DNA from: Novosphingobium sp. 18050
Lineage (GTDB): Bacteria; Pseudomonadota; Alphaproteobacteria; Sphingomonadales; Sphingomonadaceae
Direction: 5' to 3'
Assembly: GCF_902706195.1 (NCBI RefSeq)
Contig: NZ_CACSJO010000010.1
Location: forward strand, 1 to 64,000
Length of the DNA stretch: 64,000 nucleotides
Shown here: piece after piece, positions 1 to 8,396 of the stretch
Layout: every line of letters begins with the position of its first letter
How positions within the stretch are numbered: position 1 is the first letter of the stretch
Position numbers and translations under genes: made by a program
The notes under the pieces: model-generated
Database searches by the model: none
The model's input: only the letters and a program-made list of their open reading frames with translations
What the model was told of the DNA's origin: nothing

Positions 1-1
1 C

Positions 2-454
2 CCCGAGGGCGACCCCCGGCCCCTGCCGTACCTGTGGGACGAGGCCGACCAGGCCGCCGGCTCCTTCGCGCTGAACCTTGAGGTCCACCTGTCGAGCGCG
101 GCGATGCGCGAACAGGGGCTTGCACCGCTGCGCCTCAGTCATGGCTCGGCAGATGCGATGTACTGGACGATCGCGCAGATGGTGGCCCACCATGCCTCCA
201 ACGGCTGCGCCCTGCAGAGCGGCGACCTGCTCGGCACCGGCACTCTCTCTGGCCCGAGCGAGGATTCGCAAGGCAGCCTGATGGAAATCACCCGCAGCGG
301 CGCAAAGCGGCTGACCCTGCCCACCGGCGAAACCCGTGCCTTCCTGGAGGACGGCGACGAACTGGCACTGTCCGGCAGATTCGAGGCGGAAGGCTTCCGC
401 CCCATCGGCTTCGGGGCCTGCACCGGCATCGTCGAAGCGGCTCGGACGGTCTGA
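2..454 (+). CDS. Fumarylacetoacetase, C-terminal part (5' end outside window)
   Basis: The open frame runs in from the window edge and ends at TGA 452-454, giving about 150 residues. It carries the C-terminal hallmarks of fumarylacetoacetate hydrolase: PEGDPRPLPYL at the window edge, YWTIAQMVAHHASNGC, and GDLLGTGTLSGP, followed by a DGDE stretch and a GFG(A)C ending. The enzyme family cleaves fumarylacetoacetate to fumarate and acetoacetate in the last step of tyrosine/homogentisate breakdown. The N-terminal domain and start codon lie outside the window. The next gene is convergent and ends only 9 bases away. The family call is firm; whether homogentisate dioxygenase lies upstream cannot be seen. 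Confidence 0.93.
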   Translation, partial: PEGDPRPLPYLWDEADQAAGSFALNLEVHLSSAAMREQGLAPLRLSHGSADAMYWTIAQMVAHHASNGCALQSGDLLGTGTLSGPSEDSQGSLMEITRSGAKRLTLPTGETRAFLEDGDELALSGRFEAEGFRPIGFGACTGIVEAARTV

Positions 455-463
455 CCCGCTGCT

Positions 464-964
464 TCAGAACGTGAAGGTCACCACGATCGAATCGGCATAG
501 GCGCCGGCCTTTACGTACTGGCTTACGGGTATCCGCCCATAGGCCGTCTTCGTTGCGTTGAAGCTGAGCAGGTTGTTGATCGTCATCGTCTGCGATGTTC
601 CGCCGTTGCTGCCGTTGCCCCAGATCGCGGCATAGCCGTTGTCCTGATAGATGTTGTAGCCCAGCCGCGCAGTGCCGTTGGCCATCTGCCGCGCCGCCGC
701 CGTAGTGGATGTGCCCGCACTAAGCCCCAGATCGACCGTGGCGGTCATCGGCACGCTGACCGAGATGCAGCTGGCATTGACCGTCGCAGTGGCGGCTGCC
801 GGGCTGCTACTGCCCGGATTATAGGTCCCGAAGCTCAGGTTGGTGGCTGAAACGCTGCAAATGCACACGATGCAGCCCGCCGCCGAAGCCGGCGCGGGCG
901 GCACAAGCCCTCCGGCCAGCCCGCCGAAAGCCAGCGCGGAACGGATAAAGGCGGCACGGCTCAT
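464..964 (-). CDS. SCPU-domain (spore coat U) protein, possible pilus tip subunit
   Basis: A 166-residue protein of the spore coat U / archaic chaperone-usher pilin family. A signal peptide (about residues 1-30, ending ASAA) is followed by an SCPU domain with LSFGTYNPGS, a central LGLSAG stretch and the terminal YGRIP...GAYADSIVVTFTF strand. The ATG at 964 is chosen because AGAAGGA lies about 10 bases upstream; an in-frame ATG at 988 overlaps the usher stop as ATGA and would add 8 residues. It is the last gene of the operon pilin-chaperone-usher-SCPU. Unlike the first pilin, its mature N-terminus goes almost straight into a Cys-rich CIVCIC segment, so no clear donor strand is visible. That would suit a tip subunit, which is inference. 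Confidence 0.85.
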   Translation of the reverse strand: MSRAAFIRSALAFGGLAGGLVPPAPASAAGCIVCICSVSATNLSFGTYNPGSSSPAAATATVNASCISVSVPMTATVDLGLSAGTSTTAAARQMANGTARLGYNIYQDNGYAAIWGNGSNGGTSQTMTINNLLSFNATKTAYGRIPVSQYVKAGAYADSIVVTFTF

Positions 965-984
965 GACCTTGTGTCCTTCTGCTC

Positions 985-3354
985 TCATTTCTGCGCCCAT
1001 TCGGTATCGGACACGCAGGCGGTCGGCGTGATGGCGGTCAGCCGGGCCTCGCCCGACAGCTGAGGAATGATCGCACGGCACGATCCTGCCGGGCCTGACA
1101 CGCGCAGCGCAGCGCCGCCGACATAGGCGTCGATCCAAACCTCGCCGTCGTAGCCTACGACACCGATGCCCCCCGCCCAGGCGAATCTCGATCCGATGCG
1201 GATCGGATTGCCGTGGCTGTCGACCAGCCGCAGCCGCGCGCCCTGCTCGGCCGCGCCGCCGAAGGACACCCGCACCGCCTGCCGCCAGCCGGGCGCGATT
1301 ACCTGCGCCGCCGCATCCAGCCCTTCGTCGACGGGCATGTCGGCCGGGTCCACGCCGATGTGGTTCTCGGCATAGGGCTGCAGGCCGGTGACGATCACCC
1401 GCCGCCCCGTCTGCGCCTTGCGGGGCCGGGCGCGGTTCTCCACCAGCACGGTGACCGGCGTATCGCTGTCTACATCGACCAGCGCAAAGCCCTGATCGAT
1501 GTGCTGGGTGGCCAGCAGCGTGCCGTCCACGCGCAGCAGTCCGCCGCGCGCGTTGACCTGCACGCCTTGCTGGCCCTGCCGCTGGGCCGCGTCGATCCGC
1601 ACGTCGCCCGCGCCGGTGCGATAGGACACCCCGCCTTCTACCCAGGCGGTGCCCCGGTCCACCCCGGCCAGCGCGCGCAGGCCCATGCCGCTATCGTCGG
1701 GCAGGCTCTGGTCATAGGTAAGCGCAGCGCGGCCCTGTTCGGCGATAGCGCTGACATGGCGGCGCGGCCCCAGCGGCACGGTGAGCGAGCCGAAAAAGCC
1801 CAGATCCCGGCTGCCACGATCGCTCTGCCTCTCCCGGCGCGGCTCGCTGCCGCGCGCGGTGTACTGGACACCGACCGACAGGTAGCCGCCCCGCAGGTTC
1901 GTGGAATAATAGACCGAGGCAAGGTCGAAACGGCTCGGCGCTTCCCCGCCGATACCCTGACGCAGGCGCGCATAACTGGCGTTGATGTTGCCCACCCATC
2001 CCAGCGACAAACCACCCGCCACCGCCAGTTCGCTGCGTCCGCCGCCGTTCTGGCGTGCCTCGCCCACTTGCCGGAACCGGGCGTCGGCGTGCTCGTAGCT
2101 GGCGCTCAGGGTATAGGCTGCGGTGATGCGCTGTGCCTGCGCGCGGATCAGGGTGCCGGTGCCCGCGCTACCCTGCGAAACCGCGCCCGAGAGCGAAACT
2201 TCACCCAGCGGTTCGATGACCATGGCCCCGCCCAGCCCGGCCATGCGCGTTGCCTGACTGACTTCGACGCGCCCTTCCACGGTCAGCCTATTGGTCAGGC
2301 CCCGACGCAGCCCGGCAGCGGCGAACAGCGGCCCGTAGGCAAAACTGTCAAAGCCGTAGTCCTTGCGCAGCGCCCCCGCCTCCACCGCGAATTCGCTGAG
2401 ACCGGGGCGCAGCAGGTTGGGGCTGGCATAGAAGCTGCGCGTCACCTGCCGGGTGTTTCCGGCCAGATCGCGCACGCTCATCGTCACCTGCCCGGCGCCC
2501 GTCAGGCGCGGCTGCAGGGCAAGATCGAACGTCCCCGGCCCGACACCCAGCGACTGGCGCGAACTTTGTGAAAGCAGCTCCACCGTCGAAGGCGTCAGCG
2601 CGCTGCCCGATATTACCGGCAGCGGAAAGTTGATCGCCTGCGGGTCGAGCGAAAAGTCGGTACCCAGAAACACGCCGCCATAGAGCACCGGCCGGCTCCA
2701 CGGCGCACCGCGGCCCACCGTATCGCCCAGCACCAGCCGCATGCGCCGGTCCGGGAAATCGCGGCGAAGCGCCGTGTCGAGCCGCACCACGCCCCGGTTG
2801 CCGCTGTCCACCAGAAAGCTGGAATCGGCGACGCCCCAGCCGCCCGAAAAACCGGCATCGACAAGCCCGCTCAGCTGCGCCTTGCCGCTCCAGTTGGAGG
2901 CGGTCAGGTCGTAGTCCAAGAACTGCGCGGGCACAGCGGGCGCGACCGGCACCCTGCGATGGTCGGCATCGATGACGAGGCGCGGGAACAACGTAGCATC
3001 GGCGTCCACGCGCAGGATGCCGCCGTCCGTGTCGAGATGCGCGACAAGGCCCTTCACCCCGTCGAGCGAGACATAGCTTTCGCCTTCGAGGACCTGCGCG
3101 GGTGTGAACACCCTCCCGGTCAGGCCCCAGGCCTCCAGATCGCTGCGCCGCGCCAGCAGGCGGCCCTCATGCACCAGAAGCAGACCGGGCTCTGCCATCA
3201 CCTGCCCGTTGACGACCACGCCGACCGGCATCGGCAGCGCGGCCGCGCCGGGCGCTTCCTGCGCCGATACGCATCCCGCGCCAAGGCCCATGGCCGAAGG
3301 CAGGGCGAGAACTGCCGCCAGGGCGGCCCTCATATGTCGGGGCGCGAGCGGCAT
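985..3354 (-). CDS. Outer membrane usher protein, FimD/PapC family
   Basis: A 789-residue protein with a signal peptide (AALAAVLALPSAMGLGAGCVSA) and the beta-barrel and plug organisation of chaperone-usher outer membrane ushers. Ushers accept chaperone-pilin complexes in the periplasm and polymerise and export the pilus. The barrel is rich in alternating Gly/Ser/aromatic strands, and typical usher phrases occur (LGDTVGRG, FLGTDFSLDP, GPGTFDL). The C-terminal plug and domain end with GVVGYDGEVWIDAYV. The stop overlaps a possible start of the downstream SCPU gene. An in-frame ATG at 3333 gives a shorter, cleaner signal peptide, so the start is uncertain by 7 residues. The short usher and SCPU neighbours point to the archaic (sigma, Csu-like) class. 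Confidence 0.92.
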   Translation of the reverse strand: MPLAPRHMRAALAAVLALPSAMGLGAGCVSAQEAPGAAALPMPVGVVVNGQVMAEPGLLLVHEGRLLARRSDLEAWGLTGRVFTPAQVLEGESYVSLDGVKGLVAHLDTDGGILRVDADATLFPRLVIDADHRRVPVAPAVPAQFLDYDLTASNWSGKAQLSGLVDAGFSGGWGVADSSFLVDSGNRGVVRLDTALRRDFPDRRMRLVLGDTVGRGAPWSRPVLYGGVFLGTDFSLDPQAINFPLPVISGSALTPSTVELLSQSSRQSLGVGPGTFDLALQPRLTGAGQVTMSVRDLAGNTRQVTRSFYASPNLLRPGLSEFAVEAGALRKDYGFDSFAYGPLFAAAGLRRGLTNRLTVEGRVEVSQATRMAGLGGAMVIEPLGEVSLSGAVSQGSAGTGTLIRAQAQRITAAYTLSASYEHADARFRQVGEARQNGGGRSELAVAGGLSLGWVGNINASYARLRQGIGGEAPSRFDLASVYYSTNLRGGYLSVGVQYTARGSEPRRERQSDRGSRDLGFFGSLTVPLGPRRHVSAIAEQGRAALTYDQSLPDDSGMGLRALAGVDRGTAWVEGGVSYRTGAGDVRIDAAQRQGQQGVQVNARGGLLRVDGTLLATQHIDQGFALVDVDSDTPVTVLVENRARPRKAQTGRRVIVTGLQPYAENHIGVDPADMPVDEGLDAAAQVIAPGWRQAVRVSFGGAAEQGARLRLVDSHGNPIRIGSRFAWAGGIGVVGYDGEVWIDAYVGGAALRVSGPAGSCRAIIPQLSGEARLTAITPTACVSDTEWAQK

Positions 3355-3366
3355 CGGCCGGGCCCA

Positions 3367-4086
3367 TTATTTCGCAGGATCGAGAGCGACGTCGAATTCG
3401 CCCTCTTCGGCGCGTACATGCGCGGCCGAAACTCCGCCGGCAGGCAAGCGCTCCACCGGCACCACCTGCGCGCTGCCCGCCAGAAGGTAGAAGGCGCGCT
3501 CGGTGGCAACCGCGTCGCCGCCTGCACCTTTCAGGGCGACGGTCAGCACCTTGACGTGGGCAGTGCCCGAATTGGCAAGCCGTAGCGCCTTGCCGGACAG
3601 CGAGGCGGTCAGGTGCGGCGCGGCCTTGTCGCCCGCGCGGAATACCGGGATCGAGATGCGCAGCAGCGTCTGCACGGTGCCGGGAACGTCGAAAGCGGGA
3701 TCGGGAAGCTGGTCGACGATCAGGCGCCACTGCCGTTCGGCCGGGTTTGCCGAAGCATCGGCGGGCAGGCTGCACCGCACCAGCCGGGTAGCGCCCGGCG
3801 CGATCGCGGCAATGGCGGGATTGATCACGAAACCGGGGTCGGGCCCCAGGATGTCGGCGCCGCTTTCGTCGCGGCTCCAGGCATAGCTGCGGATCTGCAC
3901 CGTCACGGGCTGGTCGGAACTGTTGCCCAGGGTCAGCGAGCAGAAACGGCGGCCCGCAGCCACATCGACGCGCACCGGCATGACGCTGAGCGAACCGGCC
4001 CGCGCCGGTGCGGCGCCAAGCGCGCCGAACAGGGCAACGAGCGCGAGCACGGCCGCGGTCGATACAGGTACGCGCCGGCTGGTCAT
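3367..4086 (-). CDS. Periplasmic pilus chaperone, PapD-like
   Basis: A 239-residue fimbrial assembly chaperone. A signal peptide (TAAVLALVALFGALGAAPARA) is followed by two Ig-like domains. The first starts SLSVMPVRVDVAAGRR and contains the family's PVTVQIRSYAW strand and a GATRLVR segment. Such chaperones cap pilin subunits by donor-strand complementation and hand them to the usher. The ATG at 4086 is preferred because it follows the upstream pilin stop by a single base (TGA-G-ATG), as expected for coupled translation; an upstream in-frame start at 4128 would overlap the pilin gene by 41 bases. It lies between the SCPU pilin and the usher. Confidence 0.9.
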   Translation of the reverse strand: MTSRRVPVSTAAVLALVALFGALGAAPARAGSLSVMPVRVDVAAGRRFCSLTLGNSSDQPVTVQIRSYAWSRDESGADILGPDPGFVINPAIAAIAPGATRLVRCSLPADASANPAERQWRLIVDQLPDPAFDVPGTVQTLLRISIPVFRAGDKAAPHLTASLSGKALRLANSGTAHVKVLTVALKGAGGDAVATERAFYLLAGSAQVVPVERLPAGGVSAAHVRAEEGEFDVALDPAK

Positions 4087-4087
4087 C

Positions 4088-4618
4088 TCAGTAAGTGACC
4101 GTGACGGTGACGGAGTCGGTGTAGGCACCGGCGGTGGTGTTCTGGCTGCCGGGAATGCGGCCGTATACGGTGTACGCGGTGGCAGTGGTGCCGGCGGTGC
4201 CGGTCACGGTGTCGGTGCCGATGGTGTTGCCCCAGTTGGTGGCGCGGGTGGTGTCCTGATAAAGCGCGTAGTTGAGCGTATGGCCGCTGCTGGTCAGCTT
4301 GCGCACGGTGGTGGTGGCACCGGTGCCCCCGCCAGCGCTGAGGCCGACGTTATAGGCCGTGCCCTGGGTGCAGGTCACGTTAAGCGTGGTCGATGCATCG
4401 ACGTTGGCGGTCGAGATCGGATTGTAGGTCCCGAAGGCCAGCGGGCTGGCCACGACGGTACAGGTAGCCTGCACGGTCGCCGTCACCGCGATGGTGTCGG
4501 TCGCCGTTGCCGCCAGTGCGGCCTGGGGAGCGAGGGTGAAACCAGCGGCCAGGACAAGCCCGGCGGCAAGGGGGCGAAGGCAGGCCGGAGCCGTGCGGGT
4601 ATGGTGAACGTTGCTCAT
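4088..4618 (-). CDS. SCPU-domain pilin, first gene of chaperone-usher operon
   Basis: A 176-residue secreted SCPU protein. A signal peptide (LAAGLVLAAGFTLAPQAALA) is followed by a short N-terminal strand rich in alternating Thr/Val (TIAVTATVQATC) that looks like a donor strand. The SCPU domain has LAFGTYNP, a second Cys in NVTCTQG, YNVGLSAGGG, a WGN motif and a YGRIPGSQN...YTDSVTVTVTY ending. These are features of a structural pilin of archaic chaperone-usher pili, used in surface attachment and biofilm formation. It is first in its operon, divergent from an MFS gene across 235 bases. Its coupling to the chaperone (one-base gap) supports joint assembly. Confidence 0.88.
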   Translation of the reverse strand: MSNVHHTRTAPACLRPLAAGLVLAAGFTLAPQAALAATATDTIAVTATVQATCTVVASPLAFGTYNPISTANVDASTTLNVTCTQGTAYNVGLSAGGGTGATTTVRKLTSSGHTLNYALYQDTTRATNWGNTIGTDTVTGTAGTTATAYTVYGRIPGSQNTTAGAYTDSVTVTVTY

Positions 4619-4706
4619 GGCAGACGTTTACCAAGCGGTCCTTGCGCAGCCTTCCAACGTCCCCCCCGGTGTTCCCCGTAAGCGGCACGCAAGCATTCGT
4701 CAGGCC

Positions 4707-4718
4707 CGGACATGTCCG
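4707..4718. promoter_or_regulatory. 12-bp perfect palindrome in divergent intergenic space
   Basis: CGGACATGTCCG is a perfect palindrome in the 235-base gap between the pilin gene (minus) and the MFS gene (plus). It is the only clear symmetric element there and could be an operator for either gene. No promoter hexamers could be assigned with confidence. Confidence 0.25.
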
Positions 4719-4853
4719 CCCGCAACGCTCGGGCGATTTCGAGTTGCCCCGTTGCGAAAACCCCGATGTCTGACGGCGCTGTGCTTTTGCCGCGCGGGTG
4801 CAACTGGCAAGGTCCGCGCCAAGGGAGACCAACTTCCCGGGAGAGACGAAACC

Positions 4854-6080
4854 TTGCGCTATCTATCGGAAATCGCGGCCGCCTGGCGCCCGCTGCTCGC
4901 CGCGACGCTGGGCATGGGCACGGGCATGTCGATCATCGGGACGGTCACCAGCGCCATTGCGCCCACGCTCGTCACCGATGCCGGCTGGTCGAAGGCGGAC
5001 TTCGCCATGGTGGGCACGCTGGGCCTGCTGACGGCACTGGCGATGCCGTTCATCGGGCGCCTGGCAGACGTTCTGGGGGTCAAGCTGACCGCGCTGATCG
5101 GCATCGTCGCCATGCCGCTGACCTTCCTGGCCTACAGCTTCAACGGCGGTTCGTTTCGGATCTATCTTGCCGTCTTCATCTTCCAGAGCGTGGTCTGCGT
5201 GACGACCACCGCCACCGTCTATACCCGGCTGGTGGTGCAGCACGTCATCCATGCACGCGGGCTTGCTCTGGCGATCGTCGCCTGCGGACCGGCGCTGTTC
5301 AGCGCGGTCGGCGGGCCGATACTCAACGAATTCGTCGAGGCCAACGGCTGGGCGGCAACTTACCGTGCACTGGCGGTCTTCGTGGCGGTCACCGGGGTCG
5401 TGACGTTCCTGCTGATCCCTTCCACCGGCCGCAACCACGCGCTGGCCGTCCTGACCCCCAAGCGCCGCGCCCGCGACGACTATCCCGAAGTGTTCCGCGA
5501 GCCGGCGTTCTGGATTCTCTTCGCCTCGATGTACCTTTGCAACCTGCCGCTGACGCTGATCCTGGTGCAGCTCAAGATGCTGGTGCTCGACAACGGCATC
5601 ACCGGCGAAGGCGCCTCGATCATGTTCACCGCGCTGGCCCTGGGAATGCTGCTGGGGCGGTTCATCACCGGCGTCGCGCTCGACCGTTTCGCGCCGAACC
5701 TGGTCTCTTTCTTCACGCTGGGGCTGCCTGGCATCGGGCTATACGTGCTCGCAACCAGCTACGACGCGCCTTCGGTCGTTACCGCCGCCATCTTCAGCCT
5801 GGGCTTCGCGGTGGGCGCGGAAGGCGACATTCTGGCTTATCTCGTCGCACGGCATTTCCGCTCGGGCATCTATTCCAGCGTGCTGGGGTTGCTGACGGGT
5901 GTATGCTCGCTGGCAGCGGCCTCGGGAGCGATGCTGCTCAGCCTGACGCTGGCGCGCACCGGCAGCTTCAACACGTTCCTCGTCATCACGGGGACATCGG
6001 TACTGATCGGCTCGCTGCTGCTTCTGCTGCTGCGCCGCCCCGCGCACGTCGAAGTCGTCGGGGAGCCGACGCCGGCCTGA
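4854..6080 (+). CDS. MFS transporter
   Basis: A 408-residue, very hydrophobic protein with about 12 membrane segments and the major facilitator loop between helices 2 and 3 (GRLADVLGVKL, close to the GxxxDRxGRR motif). A similar element recurs in the second half (LLGRFITGVALDRFAPN). The substrate is unknown; relatives near degradation genes often carry organic acids. The frame stays open back to 4611, but residues before 4854 are Arg/Pro/Cys-rich and not membrane-like. I chose TTG at 4854, just after GGGAGAGACG, because the protein then begins LRYLSEIAAAWRPLLAATLGMG as this family does. The start is the weakest part of this call. Confidence 0.85.
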   Translation: MRYLSEIAAAWRPLLAATLGMGTGMSIIGTVTSAIAPTLVTDAGWSKADFAMVGTLGLLTALAMPFIGRLADVLGVKLTALIGIVAMPLTFLAYSFNGGSFRIYLAVFIFQSVVCVTTTATVYTRLVVQHVIHARGLALAIVACGPALFSAVGGPILNEFVEANGWAATYRALAVFVAVTGVVTFLLIPSTGRNHALAVLTPKRRARDDYPEVFREPAFWILFASMYLCNLPLTLILVQLKMLVLDNGITGEGASIMFTALALGMLLGRFITGVALDRFAPNLVSFFTLGLPGIGLYVLATSYDAPSVVTAAIFSLGFAVGAEGDILAYLVARHFRSGIYSSVLGLLTGVCSLAAASGAMLLSLTLARTGSFNTFLVITGTSVLIGSLLLLLLRRPAHVEVVGEPTPA

Positions 6081-6093
6081 ACGCCTTGCTGAT

Positions 6094-6153
6094 CCGCCCT
6101 GAATACTGCCCCACCGTCCGCTTCTCATGAGCGGCGACAGGGGTTCAGGGCGG
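6094..6153. terminator. Bidirectional hairpin between convergent genes
   Basis: CCGCCCTGAA (6094-6103) and TTCAGGGCGG (6144-6153) are perfect inverted arms. Further pairing lies inside, including CCGCT with AGCGG around TCTCATG. It sits between the stops of the MFS gene and the convergent alcohol dehydrogenase gene. There is no strong T tract, so it may be a two-way terminator or simply a stable barrier. Confidence 0.5.
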
Positions 6154-6158
6154 CAGGC

Positions 6159-7193
6159 TCAAAGCCCGTTGCAGTGGACGTGAACTTTCGTTTCGGCATT
6201 CGGCCCCCGCAGGTTCTCGAACATCGCCGGCAGATCGGCGAGGCCCACACGTCCGCTGACGATGGCCTTGGGGTCGGCATGGCCGCCGCCGTGGATGCTG
6301 TCCCGGTCGAGCATCTGCGCGATGGTGAGAAATTCGCGCATCGAATAGCCGACCGCGAAGTGCATCGAGACGCACTTGTAGCTGGCCATGCCGGGGATCA
6401 CCGGATCGGGCGAGGTACAGAAACCAAGGCTGACGATCCGCCCGAACGCCGCTGCATGCAGCACCGACCTGCCGAGCATCCCTTCCGCGCCTACGCATTC
6501 GAGTACCACCTGCGGCGCCCCGCCCAGAGCCTCGACCACTTCGCCCACCTCATTGTCGCCGAAAGCGACGAAAGCGTCGGCGCCCATCTCGATGCACAGG
6601 TCCTTCCGGCGCGAAGAGCGCGACATCGCGACTATTCGCCCCGCGCCCAGCCGCCGCGCCCAGTAGATAGCGTAAAGCGCCACCGTCCCGCCGCCCAGCA
6701 CCAGAACCCGCTCGCCCGGACGAATCCTGGCCATCTGCGCGCCGTAGAGGCTGATCGCCATCGGCTCGATCAGTGCACCGTCCGCCATCGAGAGCGTCGA
6801 GGGCAGGCGCGTTGCCACGCTCACCGGGACTTTCGCCAGCTCGGCGAAGCCGACCGAGGCCGTCACCGTGCTCTCACGGCACAGCACGTTGTTGCCGTGG
6901 GCCGTGCATATCTCGCAGCTCCCGCAGGCAACCGAGGGCAGGACTGCCAGCGGGTCGCCCACCTTCCAGCCCGTCACACCCTTGCCCACTTCGGCGACGG
7001 TGCCGGCATATTCATGCCCGAACTGGACCCCGTTTCCAAAGTCCCAGGCACCGCCCCTCGTCATCGACAGATCGGTGCCGCAGATGCCGCAGCGGTCCAC
7101 GCGAATCAGAAGTTCGCCGGGGCCGGGCTGGGGATCGGCGATCGTCTCGATGACGATGGGCTTGCCCTGCCCTGGATATATTGCTGCCTTCAT
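6159..7193 (-). CDS. Zinc-dependent alcohol dehydrogenase (MDR superfamily)
   Basis: A 344-residue medium-chain dehydrogenase. Catalytic zinc ligands are visible as CGICGTD (Cys38) and GHEYAG (His60-Glu61). A structural zinc site is formed by Cys90, Cys93, Cys96 and Cys105; the last spacing is 8 residues where 7 is usual. The Rossmann dinucleotide motif is VLVLGGGTVALYAI, an unusual GGGTVA form. Members oxidise alcohols or polyols with NAD(P). It is last in an operon with SDR, DUF1214 and sulfotransferase-fold genes, and its ATG overlaps the preceding stop as ATGA. The substrate is not predictable from sequence, but the context suggests catabolism of a hydroxylated compound. Confidence 0.88.
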   Translation of the reverse strand: MKAAIYPGQGKPIVIETIADPQPGPGELLIRVDRCGICGTDLSMTRGGAWDFGNGVQFGHEYAGTVAEVGKGVTGWKVGDPLAVLPSVACGSCEICTAHGNNVLCRESTVTASVGFAELAKVPVSVATRLPSTLSMADGALIEPMAISLYGAQMARIRPGERVLVLGGGTVALYAIYWARRLGAGRIVAMSRSSRRKDLCIEMGADAFVAFGDNEVGEVVEALGGAPQVVLECVGAEGMLGRSVLHAAAFGRIVSLGFCTSPDPVIPGMASYKCVSMHFAVGYSMREFLTIAQMLDRDSIHGGGHADPKAIVSGRVGLADLPAMFENLRGPNAETKVHVHCNGL

Positions 7194-8380
7194 GACCTTT
7201 TCTCCAGCAGGTCGTAGCGCTGGATATAGTCGGTAAACGGCGCGCGCGCCTCATCCGTGCTCATGCCGTAATCGGTAATGGAGTAGCGGTGGACACCCCG
7301 GCTGAGTTCCGGCTTTTCATCGATACGCCGCCCCAGCGCCGCGCGGGTTTCCTCGGGAATCTCCATGTCGATGAAGCGATAGATCGCCTCCACCGTCTCC
7401 ATCGGCCGGGCATGGAAATCGGCATGGACGACATCGAGCACCTGTCCGGGGAAAGCTGCGCGTACCGCGTCCGCCTTCTTCACCGCGTTCGCCCATTTGG
7501 CGACTTCGCGGCGCAGCAGGTTCTCTGCGCGCTGCCGGGTCCGGTCAGGTTCCATCAGGCCGTTCAGGTTCATCAGCAGCGAAACGAGGCTCGGCAACGC
7601 CTTGCCTGGATCGCGGTGTGTCTGGATCACCCGCGCATCGGGGAACACTGCAAAGAGCAGGTCGAGATGCTCGATATGTCCCGGATTCTTGAGCAGCCAG
7701 CGCTTGCCCGGATCGTTCGCGCCGATCAACTGGACGCAGCGGTGGAAGTGACGATAGGCGCCCGCCTCGCTGGTGCATTGCCACCAGGCATCATAGGTCG
7801 CGGCCGACCAGCCGCACGACCACAGGTTTGAGACGAACGACTGACGCAGTACCATGCAGCATTCGTGCACTTCCTCGGCGGCGCGAAAGTGCGCGGCCTT
7901 GGCATTCGGCGCGGCGGTATATTGCGCGTCGAGCGCGGCCACGGTCTTGCGGTACTGCGGATACTCGGCCCAGCGCTCCATCGGCGGGCGCGGCATCGGG
8001 CTGTCGAGCAGCCACGTCTCCAGTCCCTGGAACCGAGGGTCCACCGCCAGCAGCCGGTGCAGTGCGGTGGTGCCGGTGCGCGGCACTCCGGTGATGACCA
8101 CGGGCGAGAGGATCCCCCGCGCGTCGAAACCGGGATTGGCCTTCATCGCCGCGACCGCCTGCGCCCGCCCGCGCAGTACGCCCACGACCATCCCCCACGC
8201 GGCCCGGCGCCCCATGTCCGAAAAGCGCGGATCGTAGTCCATCGACTGCAGCAGCACAGTGAGGCCGGGCAGGTAGTCGCCCGGACCGAAATCGTCCGAG
8301 CCGACCTCGGCCGCGACGATTTCGTGCAGCTGGGCCAGCGAATGGCGGAACGCGCCGGGCGGATCGTAGCTCAGGTCCAT
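7190..8380 (-). CDS. Sulfotransferase-family protein
   Basis: A 396-residue protein of the bacterial Sulfotransfer_3 type. The 5'-phosphosulfate loop is visible as TGVPRTGTTALHRLL (about residues 98-112) and the 3'-phosphate region as THRDPGKALPSLVSL. These bind PAPS in true sulfotransferases; many bacterial members in degradation operons have no proven activity. The ATG at 8380 follows GAAGGAACGG and sits 16 bases past the stop of the DUF1214 gene; the frame extends to 8425 but would overlap that gene. The stop overlaps the ADH start (ATGA). A second, diverged member lies at 46405-47559. Confidence 0.85.
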   Translation of the reverse strand: MDLSYDPPGAFRHSLAQLHEIVAAEVGSDDFGPGDYLPGLTVLLQSMDYDPRFSDMGRRAAWGMVVGVLRGRAQAVAAMKANPGFDARGILSPVVITGVPRTGTTALHRLLAVDPRFQGLETWLLDSPMPRPPMERWAEYPQYRKTVAALDAQYTAAPNAKAAHFRAAEEVHECCMVLRQSFVSNLWSCGWSAATYDAWWQCTSEAGAYRHFHRCVQLIGANDPGKRWLLKNPGHIEHLDLLFAVFPDARVIQTHRDPGKALPSLVSLLMNLNGLMEPDRTRQRAENLLRREVAKWANAVKKADAVRAAFPGQVLDVVHADFHARPMETVEAIYRFIDMEIPEETRAALGRRIDEKPELSRGVHRYSITDYGMSTDEARAPFTDYIQRYDLLEKRS

Positions 8381-8396
8381 GCGCTGCGCCGTTCCT

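Noticed and set aside
1213..2571. Long plus-strand frame opposite the usher gene
   Set aside because: High-GC shadow of a clear minus-strand usher; Arg/Pro/His-rich with no family features.
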